The notes under the pieces were generated by a model. It had not been told where the DNA came from, ran no database searches, and was given only the letters and a program-made list of their open reading frames with translations. Below, piece after piece: positions 22,580 through 35,254 of a DNA stretch of 64,000 nt (the stretch's first letter is position 1; each line of letters begins with the position of its first letter). The stretch lies in NCBI RefSeq assembly GCF_002776525.5, contig NC_045443.1, positions 33,797,238 to 33,861,237 on the forward strand. The letters run 5' to 3'. Source of the DNA: Piliocolobus tephrosceles. Taxonomy: Eukaryota; Chordata; Mammalia; Primates; Cercopithecidae. Position numbers and translations under genes: made by a program.

Positions 22580-24755
22580 GGTTGCTCTTGTCTTTAGTGA
22601 TATGTTATTAAGGTATGAGTTACATAGAATTATATTAAATACACTTTTACACATAAAATATATTTTCTCTATCAAAATAAAGAAAATTTTATTACCCAGG
22701 AAGGCTTTCTTGTGCTGTGCTCCAACACGTCAGTACCCAAACTAGCAAGCATAAGGACTATTCTGAATATTATCACTAAAAATTAATTTTGCCTATTTTT
22801 GAAATTTATATGAATGAATCATGCAGTATGTACTCTTTTGTGTTTGATGCCTTTCACTAAGCTTTGTCTTTGAGATTCAACAATGTTGCTGAGTTCATTC
22901 TTTTATTGTGTTGGCATAATAGCTTATTCTTTTTTGTTGCTGTGTAGTATTCCACTGTATGAGCATTATTCTATAATATGCTTGCCCACTCTATGATGAG
23001 GAGAACGTGGGTTAATTCCATTATGAGGCTATTACAAAGCCCCTGTGAACATTACTGACTATGCCTTTCAGTTGAAGCTTACCTTATGGAGTATATACTC
23101 ATGAGTGCAATTGCTGATTAGAGGGCATATATAGGTTTAGTTGTATATAATAACAAAGAGTTTTCAAAATCAGTTGAACCAATTTGTATCTCTATTGATG
23201 TAGACCTCCAATTGCTCAAAATCTTTGTCAGCACTTGATATTATCAGTATTTTTAATTTTAGCAATTCTGATGGTAATAGAGTGATATTACATTATGGCT
23301 TAGTTTGCATTTTCCGGTGACTAATGTTGAGCATCCATTTATATGTTAACTAGCCATTTTTGTATAGTTTTTCATGAAATGCCTATTGAAGATACTTTGG
23401 CAAATTTCAATTAGGTTGTTCTGTGTTGTGAATTTCTTCTGCCGTTTCGTTGCTTGACTTTTTACTCTCTTAATTTTATGAAATGCAGTTTATCACCATT
23501 TTCTTTTATGGTTAGTGCTTTTCATATCCTATTGACTACTTTGTGTTTGTGAAGATGTATTTCTATTTTTTTTATTTAAGTTTTAATATTTCGTCATCTA
23601 TGTTTAAGTCTTTCATGCCTTGAATTGTGTATGGTGTGAGAGGGAAGTCAAGGGTCATCTTCCATGTGGTTATCTAATTGTTCCTGCATCATTTATTTAA
23701 AAAGATTAACTTTTCTACACTGATTTGTAGTGGCATCTTGTAAATAAGGTGAGCATATATGCATTCATCTACTTTAATATTATTCTATTTCATTTGTTTG
23801 TTATGATAATGTTACACAAATACCACACTGGCTTAATGACTGCAACTTTATAGTAAGTTTTGTTATTTGATAGCACGGCTCTCCAACTTGATTATTCTTG
23901 ACTATTTCCATATATATTTTTGTATTGGCTTGGGAGTTTCCACAATAATAAGTATTTAATTTAAAAATAACAAATAAATGAGATCATAAAATAAAATCAA
24001 ACTTGGATTTGAGTGGAGTTACAGTGAGTCTATAGATTAACTTGGGGAAAATTGGAATTTTAACATTATTGAATCTTCTGATCCATGCACGTCATATATT
24101 TCTCAATTTATTTGCTCTTAAAAATTCTTTTCTCAATTTTTTTTAGTTTTAAATGCAGAAGTATTGCACATCTTTGCTAGATTTAGTATTAGATATAGAA
24201 TTTTATACTACTGTAAATGTTCAAACTTTTACATATAAACATCAAAAGTCAAACATTTTATTGTAAATGTTTATATTTTGTTTCTTTTTCTATTTGAGCT
24301 TTTAATTTTATATAAAAATACAATTAAATTTTATATAATGATATTCTATTCTATGATCTTGTTATACTTAATCCTAGAGCATGTTTAAAAATTCATTTTT
24401 AAAATGCAAAATTTTGTGCTCTTCCTTTCTAATCTTCATAATTGTATTGCTTTTCTTCTTTTTTTGCCTTATTGAATCATTTAGAACTTCTAGTACAACA
24501 CTGAATAAATGTGGTGATAGTAGAAACCTTGGTAAATATTTTATGTTAACTTGAAAAATTATGTATTCTGCAGTTGTTAGTATAAATTACATTAAGTTGA
24601 CTACATCATGCTATAAAAATCTTCACATATTTCCTGATTTTTACTTGGGCTTGATTGTTGTGTCTGAGAGAGTTAAGAAAAAGTATCCAACTATAGCTGA
24701 GGATTTGTCTATTCCTCTTTTTATTTCTGTCAATATTTTTCCCCATCAGATTAAA
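22580..24755 (-). mobile_element. L1M (old LINE-1), 3' region into ORF2
   Basis: Antisense L1 in consistent order: 3' end features near 22850-23000 ('tgtgtagtattccactgtat'), ORF2 C-terminal region (23180-23400), then 'attgtgtatggtgtgagagg' (23624) and the RT-region segment at 24480-24530. Numerous indels and stops. The part 23940-24450 is poorly conserved. Confidence 0.8.
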
Positions 24756-24822
24756 ATATATACATATATATATATATATATGTACATATATATGTGTGTG
24801 TGTGTATATATATATATAACAA
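24756..24822. repeat. TA/TG-rich microsatellite
   Basis: Alternating TA and TG runs (for example 24759-24783 and 24793-24820). Confidence 0.95.
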
Positions 24823-25496
24823 CGTAGACGTCAGGCTAAGATTGAGTCATTATGGCTTCATCCCTGTGGCCTCAGTGGCCTATTGATCTAAGACAGAAAG
24901 AGTGGCATGAGATAAAAATCTCTTCATTTTGCAGTGTGCTCAGATACCAGCATGCTGATACCCAGCACTATTCCCCCAAACTAAGGAATGTTACTGCTGT
25001 TTTTAGAATGTTTCAAAAAAAAATCTGATGAGAATATTAATTGTCAATATATATTGACTACAGAAAACACTATATAAGTGGGAAGTGTCTTTGTTACCTG
25101 TTAGACGTGATTGCCAATAGGCCAGTCAAAAAACGATAGTTACTTAGTCTATTATGGTGGCAGTGAAAAAAGAAAGAAATAGAAAGATTGTACTTATAAT
25201 TTGGAGATGGCATGGAAAGCATCTGATAATAAATTAGAAGCAGAGGCCAAGTGGTTGAGGAACTTGACAACTAAAGAATGAATCCTAATTTGCAGCTTGG
25301 ACTTTAAAAATTTAGGATCTCTTTGACTTCAGTCTGTTTTTTGAAATTCATTATATTCTGCATAATACTACCCCAAATCCCTTACTAATTATATGACTGC
25401 CATATATAATAGCACCATTTTATGACAATAGAAGTCATTAAAAATTGCTGTAGATACACTAGTAAATGAAAGTTGAATATTTATACTGTGAAATAT
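24823..25496. other. Unassigned sequence
   Basis: No gene or recognisable repeat. Confidence 0.6.
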
Positions 25497-25647
25497 ACTT
25501 GCAACACTTTTACTAACAAAAACAGTTCTGGATAACTAAATACATTATTTTTAAAGTGTGAAATCTTTCATACTTGCAAAAGTTTTACTAATACAAACAG
25601 TTCTGGATAACTAAATTACATTATTTTTAAAGTGTGAAATCTTTCAT
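25497..25647 (+). repeat. Recent tandem duplication, 75/76-bp unit
   Basis: Unit 1 at 25497-25571 and unit 2 at 25572-25647 are adjacent and about 93% identical by eye, both running from 'acttgcaa' through 'cagttctggataactaaa' to 'gtgtgaaatctttcat'. Differences include 'cac/aag' after 'acttgca' and one inserted T. Not a known repeat family. Confidence 0.95.
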
Positions 25648-25968
25648 TCGGATGCAGATCCTGTTTACACTGTGAAATAATGCTGATTTGGGCAGGTGCT
25701 AACTACTTAGGGTTTCAAACAGTGTAATGAAGCACTGATGATGATCCACGAGTGCAAACTTAATTAGACAACATATCATTATAGGTCAGATTAGAAGGTA
25801 AAATTTGGACATTTTGATATTTAAATGAAAGGTATGGAAGCACAGAGTAATGATTTATTTGAACTAATATATGATTTAATGGATACTGATGTCCCATAGG
25901 ACATCAGGATGGCTATCAATGATTGTAATGTCAAATGCTGGAGATTAGAGGCTGAAATAGTTGCTTTA

Positions 25969-25972
<4 letters not shown>
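25648..25972. other. Unassigned sequence
   Basis: Nothing recognised. Confidence 0.6.
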
Positions 25973-26010
<38 letters not shown>

Positions 26011-26043
26011 TTTGTTTGTTTGTTTGTTTGTTTGTTTGTTTGT
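25973..26043. repeat. Compound (TA)n(TTTG)n microsatellite in an Alu tail
   Basis: (TA)n at about 25974-26008 and (TTTG)n at about 26010-26043 directly precede the head of the antisense Alu, in the position of its A-tail. Confidence 0.93.
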
Positions 26044-26331
26044 TTTTTGAGACGGAGTCTCGTTCTGTCGCCCGGGCTGGAGTGCAGTGGCCAGATCACG
26101 GCTCACTGCAAACTCTGCTCCCCGGGTTCACCCCATTCTCCCGCCTCAGCCTCCCGAGTAGCTGGGACTACAGGCGCCCGCCACTTCGCCGGGCTAGTTT
26201 TTTTGTATTTTTTAGTAGAGACGGGGTTTCACCGTGTTAGCCAGTATGGTCTTGATCTCCTGACCTCGTGATTCGCCCGTCTCGGCCTCCCAAAGTGCTG
26301 GGATTACAGGCTTGAGCCACCGCGCCCGGCC
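26044..26331 (-). mobile_element. AluY, Old World monkey-type
   Basis: Full-length, well-preserved Alu from 'ttgagacggagtctcg' to 'ccgcgcccggcc', with 'ttacaggcttgagcc' as seen in the other young copies here. Possible short target duplication 'aactac' (left of the microsatellite) against 'gactac' (26332). Confidence 0.95.
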
Positions 26332-26744
26332 GACTACTCTTATATTTTAATATCAGTTTTCGAAATCTATTACTAACATTCTTAACTTAATGCTACTTTT
26401 AACTGGATCCATGCTATATACTTCAATAAATGATTTAAAATATCAGATTCAAATGCCTGTCTGACAAATCACAAAAAGCCCATATACCATATTTTTTTTT
26501 TGGTAAGTGATGTTGGTAGTAGGAGCCTCATATATTTTTAAAAATACTTCCTGGTCAAAATGTTCAACCATGCTAAAACATTAGTAATGAGTAACTTTTG
26601 TTTTGTATAGCATATATTGATTCAAGATATTTTTAGGAAAAGATATTTTTCTTAATCCTCCATTGAAATATGCTAGTTAACATAAGTCGCTCTTATAATA
26701 TAATATAATGTCTGAGTGGTCATTCATTTATTTCATACACATTA
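26332..26744. other. Unassigned sequence
   Basis: No gene or recognised element. Confidence 0.6.
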
Positions 26745-26955
26745 GTTAAGCACCCACAACATGGTGCCCAAGGAAGAAGTTATAGACAAGACTATAAAAA
26801 GTGAAAAGTACATACATAAAGATAAATGTGAAATGACAGGAAAGCCAGGAGGACTTTGGAGGATTTACAGGAAAACCCTAGAACGGGAGACATTTAAGTT
26901 GTATCTTGAACATCTTGACAAGCTGACAGATTGAAAAAAGGCATTTCAGACAGGG
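26745..26955 (+). mobile_element. Ancient LINE-like repeat (tentative)
   Basis: 'agacatttaagttgtatctt' followed by 'ggcatttcagacagggtaat' mirrors segments of the old repeat also seen at 57815-59030. Confidence 0.4.
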
Positions 26956-26974
26956 TAATAACTTAATAATAGGT

Positions 26975-27175
26975 ACGGTTTGAATGCTTACCATATGCCA
27001 AGCTGGATAAAAAATGCTTTTATTCCCCATCAGTATAATTGCCATTATTATTCCCACACTACAGATTAAGAAAGTGAGTTTCTGAAGTATTTTGTAGTAA
27101 TAAAAATAGAGTTAGGATTCAAACTCAGCCAATCCAAACCCAGGTTCCATTCTCTTAATTACTATACCACTTAGA
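26975..27175 (-). mobile_element. MIR SINE
   Basis: Antisense MIR: 'cttaccatatgccaagctgg', a counterpart of the 'cccattttacagatgagg' segment (about 27055-27075), 'ttaggattcaaactcagcc' and 'taattactataccactta'. Confidence 0.75.
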
Positions 27176-28267
27176 TGGGATAGAAAAGGTGGAGACGGAG
27201 GGTGAACGAGCATGGGTGCTGTGGTAATGGAGCTGTAAACATCCCCAATGCCAACTTTCAAAACCAGAGGTTGTAATTCCAAGTGTGCCCTATTCCAAAC
27301 ATATACATACCTTTTTCTTGTGAGCATATTTTTAAGTGACTAAGTAATTCAGAACTTAAGCTTATGAATCTGCTCTACTGACTTAAAAATATGGTACTCG
27401 AACAAGAAATTATGATCTTCAAATATTTCCAAAATTATCCTCTTCCTCTTCGTCTTGTAATTATAGACAAAGAGAATCATAAATATGCCTCTAGTGGTCT
27501 TTTTACTACCTAAAATACATAGAACGACTTTTTTGTAAAAGAAAGAAAGTTTGAGTCCTCAGCAACCTCTTTCTCACCTTCAAAAGCATATATTTAACTT
27601 ATGTTTAATTATAACAAAATCTGCTTTTTCTTTTAACCTAAGTGAATCTTTGGAAATGAGTCCTGAAAAACTAATAATGGTCCTGAGGCAGGACGATGCA
27701 CCCAAAATAACATTCCAGCTGGTTTGAGTTTTGTTTGTTTTGTAGGAATGTTCTGCTTTCAAAATGTCCACTGTGTAACCCTTAATTTGAATGTATATTT
27801 AGGGGAATAGTTGGTATTGTCACACAGTAATTGACTGCAAACTTTACTCATGAAGAAGTGTTACTAAGCCAAGCATGAAAACTGGCAAGGGCTGGAGGAG
27901 GTAAAAGTGAACGCAGAACAGAAGTACAAGGGCAACTGATGATGCTCACCTATTGTAAACTATTTTTTATTTTTGCTTCCAAGAAAAGATAGCAGTTGTA
28001 GGTAGTGGTATTGAAAGGAAAACTGAATTTAGCTCTCGTTGCCAGGATGATGACTGCTAGGGATCCGCTACAGCTATTTTTCTGTAACACCATATGACAA
28101 AAACTCGTTGCAGCTGTCCTGTGTTTAACATCTCTTCTCCAGTTTAAACCCCATCCAGACACTCTTAAAGGTTGTTTATTCCAGATCCTTTATGATCCAT
28201 TTATTGTATGTTATTCTCTGTTTTTTTCTTCATTTACCTCATATTTCCTACATTATTACAGATGTTA
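27176..28267. other. Unassigned sequence
   Basis: About 1.1 kb with no recognisable gene or repeat. Confidence 0.6.
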
Positions 28268-28311
28268 TGTTAGTGTCTGGCAGGAGCCTCTGAAATGGCC
28301 CCTAATAATCT

Positions 28312-28631
28312 CTGTCTCATGATTTTTTTTTTTTTTTTTTGAGATGGAGTCTCACTCTGTCGCCCAGGCTGGAGTGCAGTGGTGTGACCTCAGCTCACTG
28401 CAGCCTCTGCCTCCCGGGTTCAAGCAATTCTCCTGCCTCAGCCTCCTGAGTAGCTGGGATTACAGGTGCCTGCCACCACGACTGGCTAATTTTTGTAATT
28501 TTAGTAGAGATGGGGGTTTCATCATGTTGGTCAGACTGGTCTCAAACTCCTGACCTTGTGATCCGCCCACCTCAGCCTCCCAAAGTGCTGGGATTACAGG
28601 CATGAGCCATTGCACCCAGCCTGTCTCATGA
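28312..28631 (-). mobile_element. AluS with target-site duplication
   Basis: Antisense Alu body 28323-28620 with T-run at its left end, flanked by perfect 11-bp 'ctgtctcatga' (28312-28322 and 28621-28631). Confidence 0.95.
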
Positions 28632-28830
28632 CATTTATGTCCTCGTGTCATCCCCTTTCTTGGAGACGGAACTGGGCTAATTGAGTCCCAATGAATAGGT
28701 TACAACAGAAGTACTCAGTTGTTGCTTCTTCGGTTACAAAAAGACTGGCTTTCATTGTGGATGTATTCTCTTGCTCTCTCACCCTGAGGGAAGCCAGCTG
28801 CCATCTTGTGTGCTGCCCTATATGGAGGCC

Positions 28831-29194
28831 TGCATTTGTTTGCTAGGGCCACCATAACAAAGCACCGCAGACTGTGTGGCTGAAGCAACAGAAGTCTATT
28901 TCCCACAAATCAAAGATCAAGGTGCAAGCAGTGTTGGTGCCTTCTGAAGCCACTCTCCTTGGCTTGCAGATCCGGCCCTCTTGCTGCCTCTTCATGTGGT
29001 TCTCCTTTTGTGCACCAGTACTCTTCAATGTTTAACCCTCTTTTTATAGGCACATTAGTCAGCTTGTGTTTTTTCCTACCCTAAAAAATAAATCTTCATT
29101 TAATCACCTCTGTAAAGGCACTGTCTCCAAATATAGTCAGGTCTTAAGGTATTAGCACTTAAGCCATCAATATATGAATTTTCAGCCCATAACA
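28831..29194 (-). mobile_element. MLT1A/B-type solo LTR
   Basis: Antisense LTR from 'tgcatttgtttgctagggcc' to 'ttcagcccataaca', with 'cagactgtgtggctgaagca' and 'cactgtctccaaatatagtc' inside. Flanking 5-mers 'aggcc' and 'atgcc' are a plausible decayed duplication. It is inserted in another MLT1 LTR. Confidence 0.88.
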
Positions 29195-29634
29195 ATGCCC
29201 GCACGCCAAGGAATGGCGACCTCAGTCCAACAACCTGTGAGAAACTGAATCCAGTAAGCAGCCACGTGAGTGAGCTTGGAAGCAGATTCTCCCTCCAAGA
29301 TACCCCTCAGATGAGATCAAAGGCCTGGCCAAAGGACTGACCATAATCTTATGAGTAAACTTGAGCCAGAGGCATCAAAGTAAATCAAACTACTGGCATT
29401 AATAACCTATGGAAACTGTGAGGTGATAAATCTTGGAGAGGTTTTTTTAAAGCTTTTGAATTTTGTAGCAATTTGTTATACAGCAAGAGAAAATGAAGAC
29501 TTTCAAATTATCACATGAGTTTTGTTTGTTGTCAGGTCTGTATTTTTTGGAGTAGAAAAAAAAGAAGTTTTTAAAGAAGTTTTAGAGTGTAGTAGGTGCT
29601 ACATTGCACTCCCCAGATTTCCCTCATCAGGTTT

Positions 29635-29949
29635 TTTATTTTTATTTATTTATTTATTTTGAATTGAGACAGAGTCTCTCTCTCTGTCGCCCAGGCTAGA
29701 GCGCAATGGCACAATCTTAGCTCACTGCAATCTCCGTGGCCCAGGTTCAAGCGATTCACCTGTCTCAGCCTCTTGAGTAGCTGGGATTACAGGCATGCAC
29801 CACTATGCTTTGCTAATTTTTTTATTCTTTGGTAGAGACGGGGTTTTGCTCTGTTGGCTAGGCTGGTCTCGAACTCCTGACCTCAGGTGATCTGCCTGCC
29901 TTGGCCACCCAAAGTGGTGGGATTACAGGTGTGAGCCACTGCGACAGGC
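29635..29949 (-). mobile_element. AluS/J-type SINE
   Basis: Antisense Alu with a TTTA-type tail (29636-29660), 'gagacagagtctctctctct', and an ending 'actgcgacaggcc'. Moderately diverged. Flanks 'catcaggt' and 'cattaggt' may be its old target duplication. Confidence 0.93.
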
Positions 29950-31283
29950 CCCACATTAGGTCTTAAACACTCATTTCCTGGCCACAGAAAATGTTGGCTG
30001 TTGATAGCCTACAGCTGCATCCCAACAAAAATTGCATCAACTGACAATTTGTCTGATGTTTGAAATCCTAATGTATCTCTGTAGGGACTCTGGCTTTTCA
30101 GAGCATTTTCCAAAGGGGTCCCTCATAAATTGGACCAGACATAAGGAAAATATTGCCATAATTTGCATTTGGCTTTCTCTTGGTGCTTTATATTCCCCTT
30201 GGGATTCAGTCCTTGTTTATCTTCCAGCAAGATATATAAGACTTGGGAGACAAAAAGACAGAAGCACTACCTCTTTCAGAAATAAATTTTATTCCTTGCT
30301 TCATTTAGGATAAAAGACCCAGCCCTCTTTATAATAAACTCAGGAATTGCTCTGATGGAGCTTCCAAGGATGTTACAACTACCTTTCAGGGCCATTAGGT
30401 GATAGCACTGCTTCCTGATTGCTACTTGCAAAAGCATTATTCAAAGCAAGTAGAAGCAATTGAAACTGGATCCTCACTACACTGGCATATATTTCAGTGA
30501 TGATCACCATAATTTTGACTCTCTTCCTGAAATAAGACCACAAAACAGAATGTAAACATTTTTTTGAAGATCAATTGATTTTTTTTTTTAAACTGGAAAC
30601 AAGCTGACCTTTTCAAAAAGTGCCATAAGAAATTGAGAATTGAAGTCCATGTTATTATGTATTTTGTCAATAAAGCTAAATCCTCAGAAATCCATAATCA
30701 CTTTTATTCATGAGCTCTACATTCAATGACTACCAGTACTCTACAATCTCAAATGTCAAGGTAAAGTGTTCATACATTAGAACTTAGTTGCAAACACTTC
30801 ACTACATTAGTTGCAATTTAACCAGGAAAAGTGATATTTAATAACATGACCACCAAATAGTATAACAGCTTGGTATAGACTGAAAAAGATCATATGGTAC
30901 ATTAGGAGAGCTATTAGAGTGTGCAAATAAAGGCATCCCAAATAATTCTGGGCATTTGGATAAGAAAATAAGTATATTTAAATAGGCTTACCACAAAGAA
31001 GATGAAATGAAATTCTGAAACCCTTATTTTTTATTCATATTTTAAATGTTTGTGCCTGACATTTATCTTACCAATCTAAAAATTCTGTTCTAAACTCCAT
31101 GTGTCAACCAACATTCTATGCAATTTATATTATTAATAGCTCAATATAAATTATAAGAAATCTAAAAGTCTTCTAGAACTAGTCTATACTGGAAAGTTCG
31201 TTATTGGGTACCCAAGAAATTCAGGCCAAAATTTAATTGAATACATTGTTTCAATTAAGTCTGTGGCAATGGTGACAGTATCA
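29950..31283. other. Unassigned sequence
   Basis: No gene or recognisable element in about 1.3 kb. Confidence 0.6.
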
Positions 31284-31325
31284 GTGTGTGTGTGTGTGTG
31301 TGGGGGGGGGGGTGGTGTGTGTCTG
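31284..31325. repeat. (GT)n followed by an 11-G run
   Basis: (TG)n at 31284-31302 leads into a pure G11 run at 31302-31312 and a further TG-rich stretch. Confidence 0.95.
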
Positions 31326-32819
31326 TGTTGTTTGGCTGATTTCAAATCAAGGATGAAATTATTTTCCAATGGAAAAATCAGTGAGATCAGTGAGATGAAG
31401 GGTAATCTTCTAGTTCTGAGTCTATCATTATCTACCTGTACAACTTTACCTTCTTTGTATCTTAGGCTCCTTTTTCTTTTTTTTTTTTTTTTTTGTAAAT
31501 TGACAATTTGAAAAATTATTGAGCCATTCTTATTTTGGCATTGTTTTTATTTTAGGCAAAATAATGAAAAATTGGCTAACTATTTTGTTAACTAGAACAT
31601 GAGCTCATGTAGATGAATCTTAAGCAAAGTAATGTAATTAAGATACCACATAGTTCTCAAATGAGTTTCACTTTACATGTTAAGAAAAGAGCTATTAAAA
31701 CTGAATCTTTTAATGGCTCAATATGTGTTTCAAAGGATGAGAAGATATAATACAATGTATTGGGAAAGCTTCCAGAGAAGTATTGAGACAAGAGTTCACA
31801 GGTGACCCCTGAGCATCTATAATATTTTAAGACAAGGATCATAAATCTATCGAAGAATTATCCTAGAGCAGTCTGTTGGATTTTTTTCTGGGCTCTCATA
31901 AATATACAAATACATATGAATACTCCTTAAATCCATATAGAAAGAGAAGGACTAGACTATATTTTCTCTTAGGCAACTGTGCAAGTTTCCATTTTGAGTA
32001 AACATTGGAAGCAGAAATCTTCTTGATACTCTAGAGAAAAACATAGAGAAGAATCATGCTAAAAATAAGAAAACTGTTACAAATTATTTGCTACAGTAAC
32101 TATGATTATTAAAAACAGAAGCCTTTGGTACCAAAGTCATCAAAAGAAAAAGAAAAACAACCCAGAACCTTGAGCTGTATTTCTTCTTCATCTCTGAAAT
32201 AATGCATCTTCAATGAATGAGATAGTTTTGTATTAATATTAACAATGATGCTGAATCTGATAAAAAAGACATTCCTCCAAATGGATTCCGTAGACAAAGG
32301 GACTTAGTGTCCAAAGGAGGACATTGAAAATTCATAGAAAGCAATTAACAAGCAACACAGCTATCTCTTTTGCCCCTAATAGGAAAACAAAAATTTTCAA
32401 GCTAAAATGACTTAATCTTACAATACAAAACACACTTTTAGATGTTAAATTTATCTCAAGAAAATTTTGAGCAATGCACTACACTATGCTGTGCAAGTTA
32501 TTGCCCTGGGGTGGGTGAAATGGAGAGAATGGAAACATACTAACAAGTTACATAAAGTATTGTACACAATATTACATGAATGATAAGAAATGTAATGGTT
32601 CCAAAAGCTCTAACCCAGGCAAAAACTCAGGAAACCTAGGTAATAGAGATGTTATTTCAATTTTGGCAAAAAGCGTCTGTATCTTTCAGTTGAAAATGCT
32701 GAATGAAGTTAACATTTGCTCAACATCAACTATATTTTGAATAAAACAAAGAAACCCAGGAGAAAGTTTAGAAAATACAATCCAGGAATATTATTATTTC
32801 TGGTCAAATGGCAAGGAGT
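31326..32819. other. Unassigned sequence
   Basis: No gene or recognisable element; a T-run lies at about 31478-31495. Confidence 0.6.
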
Positions 32820-33080
32820 TGATCCCGGCACTTCGGGAGGCTGAGATGGGCAGATCACTTGAGGTCAGGAGTTTGAGACCAGCCTAGCCAACATGGCGAG
32901 AACCTGTCTCTACTAAAAGTACAAAAAAATTAGCCAGGAGTGATGGCGCGCGCCTGTAGTCCCAGCTACTCGGGAGGCTGAGGTAGAAGAAGCACTTGAG
33001 CCCGGGAGGCAGAGGTTGCAGTGAGCTAAGGTCGTACCATTGCACTCCAGCCTGGGCAACAGAGTGAGACTGTTTCAAAA
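32820..33080 (+). mobile_element. Alu, 5'-truncated
   Basis: Starts inside the left monomer at 'gatcccggcacttcggga', so about 25 bp of the Alu head is missing, and ends at 'gtgagactgtttcaaaa' with almost no A-tail. AluS/J age. Confidence 0.92.
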
Positions 33081-35254
33081 AGACATGAAGCTGGATAAGG
33101 GGTGACAAAAAAGAGAGCTTGGGTTATGGTGTTTTTTCTCCCTTAAATGTTTGTAAATATTGTTACATCATTGACTCCCAGAATACAGAAGTGTGGAGAT
33201 GACGGAAATGAACCAAATATTGGTATTTTTAAAAAATATATAAACTGTTTTTGAAGCTTAGATGTTTGTAGATCTTGTTTATTTTCCATGATGTTCAAGC
33301 ATTTCTCTAGGTATTAGTTCCTTTTAATGAAGTTTCTCTGCTCCTTTTAAGCCTTTGATATTGGCAACTCCAGCCTTTCTTAGTTCATTTATTGCCTCTG
33401 CCCTTTACTCTGCCTGTCAGACTTATTCTCTCTTCCTTTCACCCTCCACTGTTCCTACTGAGAAAATCCCACTGATGAGGACGATTCAAATAGAAGGGGA
33501 GATTTCCTAGCTCCTTCATGACAGTCTGGGTGAATCCCCCATGACATGGTAGAACCGTACCACATATGAAACTTCTGTGGTACTGACAACAAATGACCTT
33601 TTACCTTCTTTTTGCAAGATTATTAAATCAATGTGTTTTTCTCTCAGTATTCTTTAAATTTAATGAAGACAATGACCATGGGCTTTTAAAAAATAATTAT
33701 TTTACTTACAGTGTCCAATTTATATTCAAATTAAAATATATGCCCTTCTTGAATAACTGTATCAATGAAATTATATATTTATACTTCATTTGTGCTCATG
33801 CTCTATTTTTGTTTTTCTCTCTCTTCCCTACAACTCCTATTCCAAATACATTCTCTTAAGACTTGGTTTTATGGTTCATTTATTTTTTCTCTTTAGTTCT
33901 TCTTTGAGTTCCATAAAAACTACTGCGGCTTATGTTCTTTGTTACTAAATCAGTTATCCCCCATATATATCTATTATTTATAGAGTACATTATGGTATTT
34001 GTTACTAAATTCAAACTTTTCATTATCATGGAGTTTTCTTTGGAATTTTGCATTTCTTCCTCTTTATTATCACTTATTTTGATTTATTAATGTAATATAT
34101 TCTCTTGAATTTTAAGTATATGAATTAAATATTTAAATTTGTCCTTTTTTTCCCTCATTTTAAAATTTTCTTTGGTGGGGGTAAATATATTTCACAGGCT
34201 TAAAGCTATTATTTCTTCTTCCTATTGGTTCTCTAATTTCTTACTATGTTATTTACTTATATTTTTATTATTTTTCTTTTGCTTATAACTAAAGAAGAAG
34301 ACTTATACTCAGCTAGCTATGAAAGTTCATACAGACTTTCTCAGTCATTCAAAGTGAACCGGGCTGGTGTGGATAGTTTTTCCTCTACAACAATAATCAA
34401 GGGAGAAATATAAATGGGGCAATTTTCTGCCCCTGCAATATGACTCATGGGCCAAAAATATTTACAGCTACTCCTCTGTGCATCTAAATTCAGATATCCT
34501 TGTAATTCAGCTTATGTCATGTGTCGAAAGAATGATGCATTAGAAATCTTGTTTTTAATGCTAAATCATATGGTTCTTCAAACAATATTATGATTTTTGA
34601 CTGTAAGAAACACAATAATTTGAGCAAAGCTTTCAATTTTTAAATATTTCAACTGACAGTAATTTTCTAAATATTTGGGATTTTTCACATTTTTTCAATA
34701 TTCAAGCAGCATGTTTTGGGGCTTTCCCCCCTCATTTAGGTATCTTAATCAGCCATTCAGTGAATGTATTCCCTAGAGAAGATACTGCATTTTGATTCTA
34801 ATAATGTGAGGTATTGTAGCTTGTATATGGTATCAATTTATGCCAGAAATGTATTATTATTTTCTATTAGCCACAATCTACTCTTGAAAATAAAGAAAGG
34901 CCACTAAATAGAGATGCAGGCTGCTATAAACTTCAAGAAATCTTGTTTTAACACTGAAAACAGAAAATGTGCAGTTAAAACACTAATTTGATTTCCTAAT
35001 ACTCAGTCACATTAATTAATCACATTTGATCATTCAAGCTATTTCTTTTATGGTTCTTTTGATGTTTTGACTTTCAATCAACTAATACAGAAATACTGCA
35101 GTGTCTGCATATTAATTAAGGGTATTGCAGTTTTCTCCGAATTATAATTATAAAAGTAAAAAGAGACCAAATCATTATCTATAGAAGCAGAATGAGAGAG
35201 AAGATGGAAAGTCAGTGTATTCTCACTCCATGGGAATAATAACCCTTCTTAAAA
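33081..35254. other. Unassigned AT-rich sequence
   Basis: About 2.2 kb without gene or firm repeat. T-rich character over 33590-34300 suggests decayed antisense L1, but I could not match an order of segments. Confidence 0.5.

Larger units (their letters stand above)
28268..29492 (+). mobile_element. MLT1 (MLT1D-like) LTR, split twice
   Basis: Old MaLR LTR in three parts: 28268-28322, about 28632-28830, and about 29195-29492. Signature segments include 'gagggaagccagctgccat' (28787), 'gtgagtgagcttggaagcag' (29266) and a tail 'gtagcaatttgttatacagc'. Interrupted by an antisense Alu and by an antisense younger MLT1 LTR. Confidence 0.8.

Noticed and set aside
25909..26271. 120-codon frame with repeated YI and CLFV residues
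   Set aside because: Translation of the (TA)n/(TTTG)n microsatellite and an antisense Alu.
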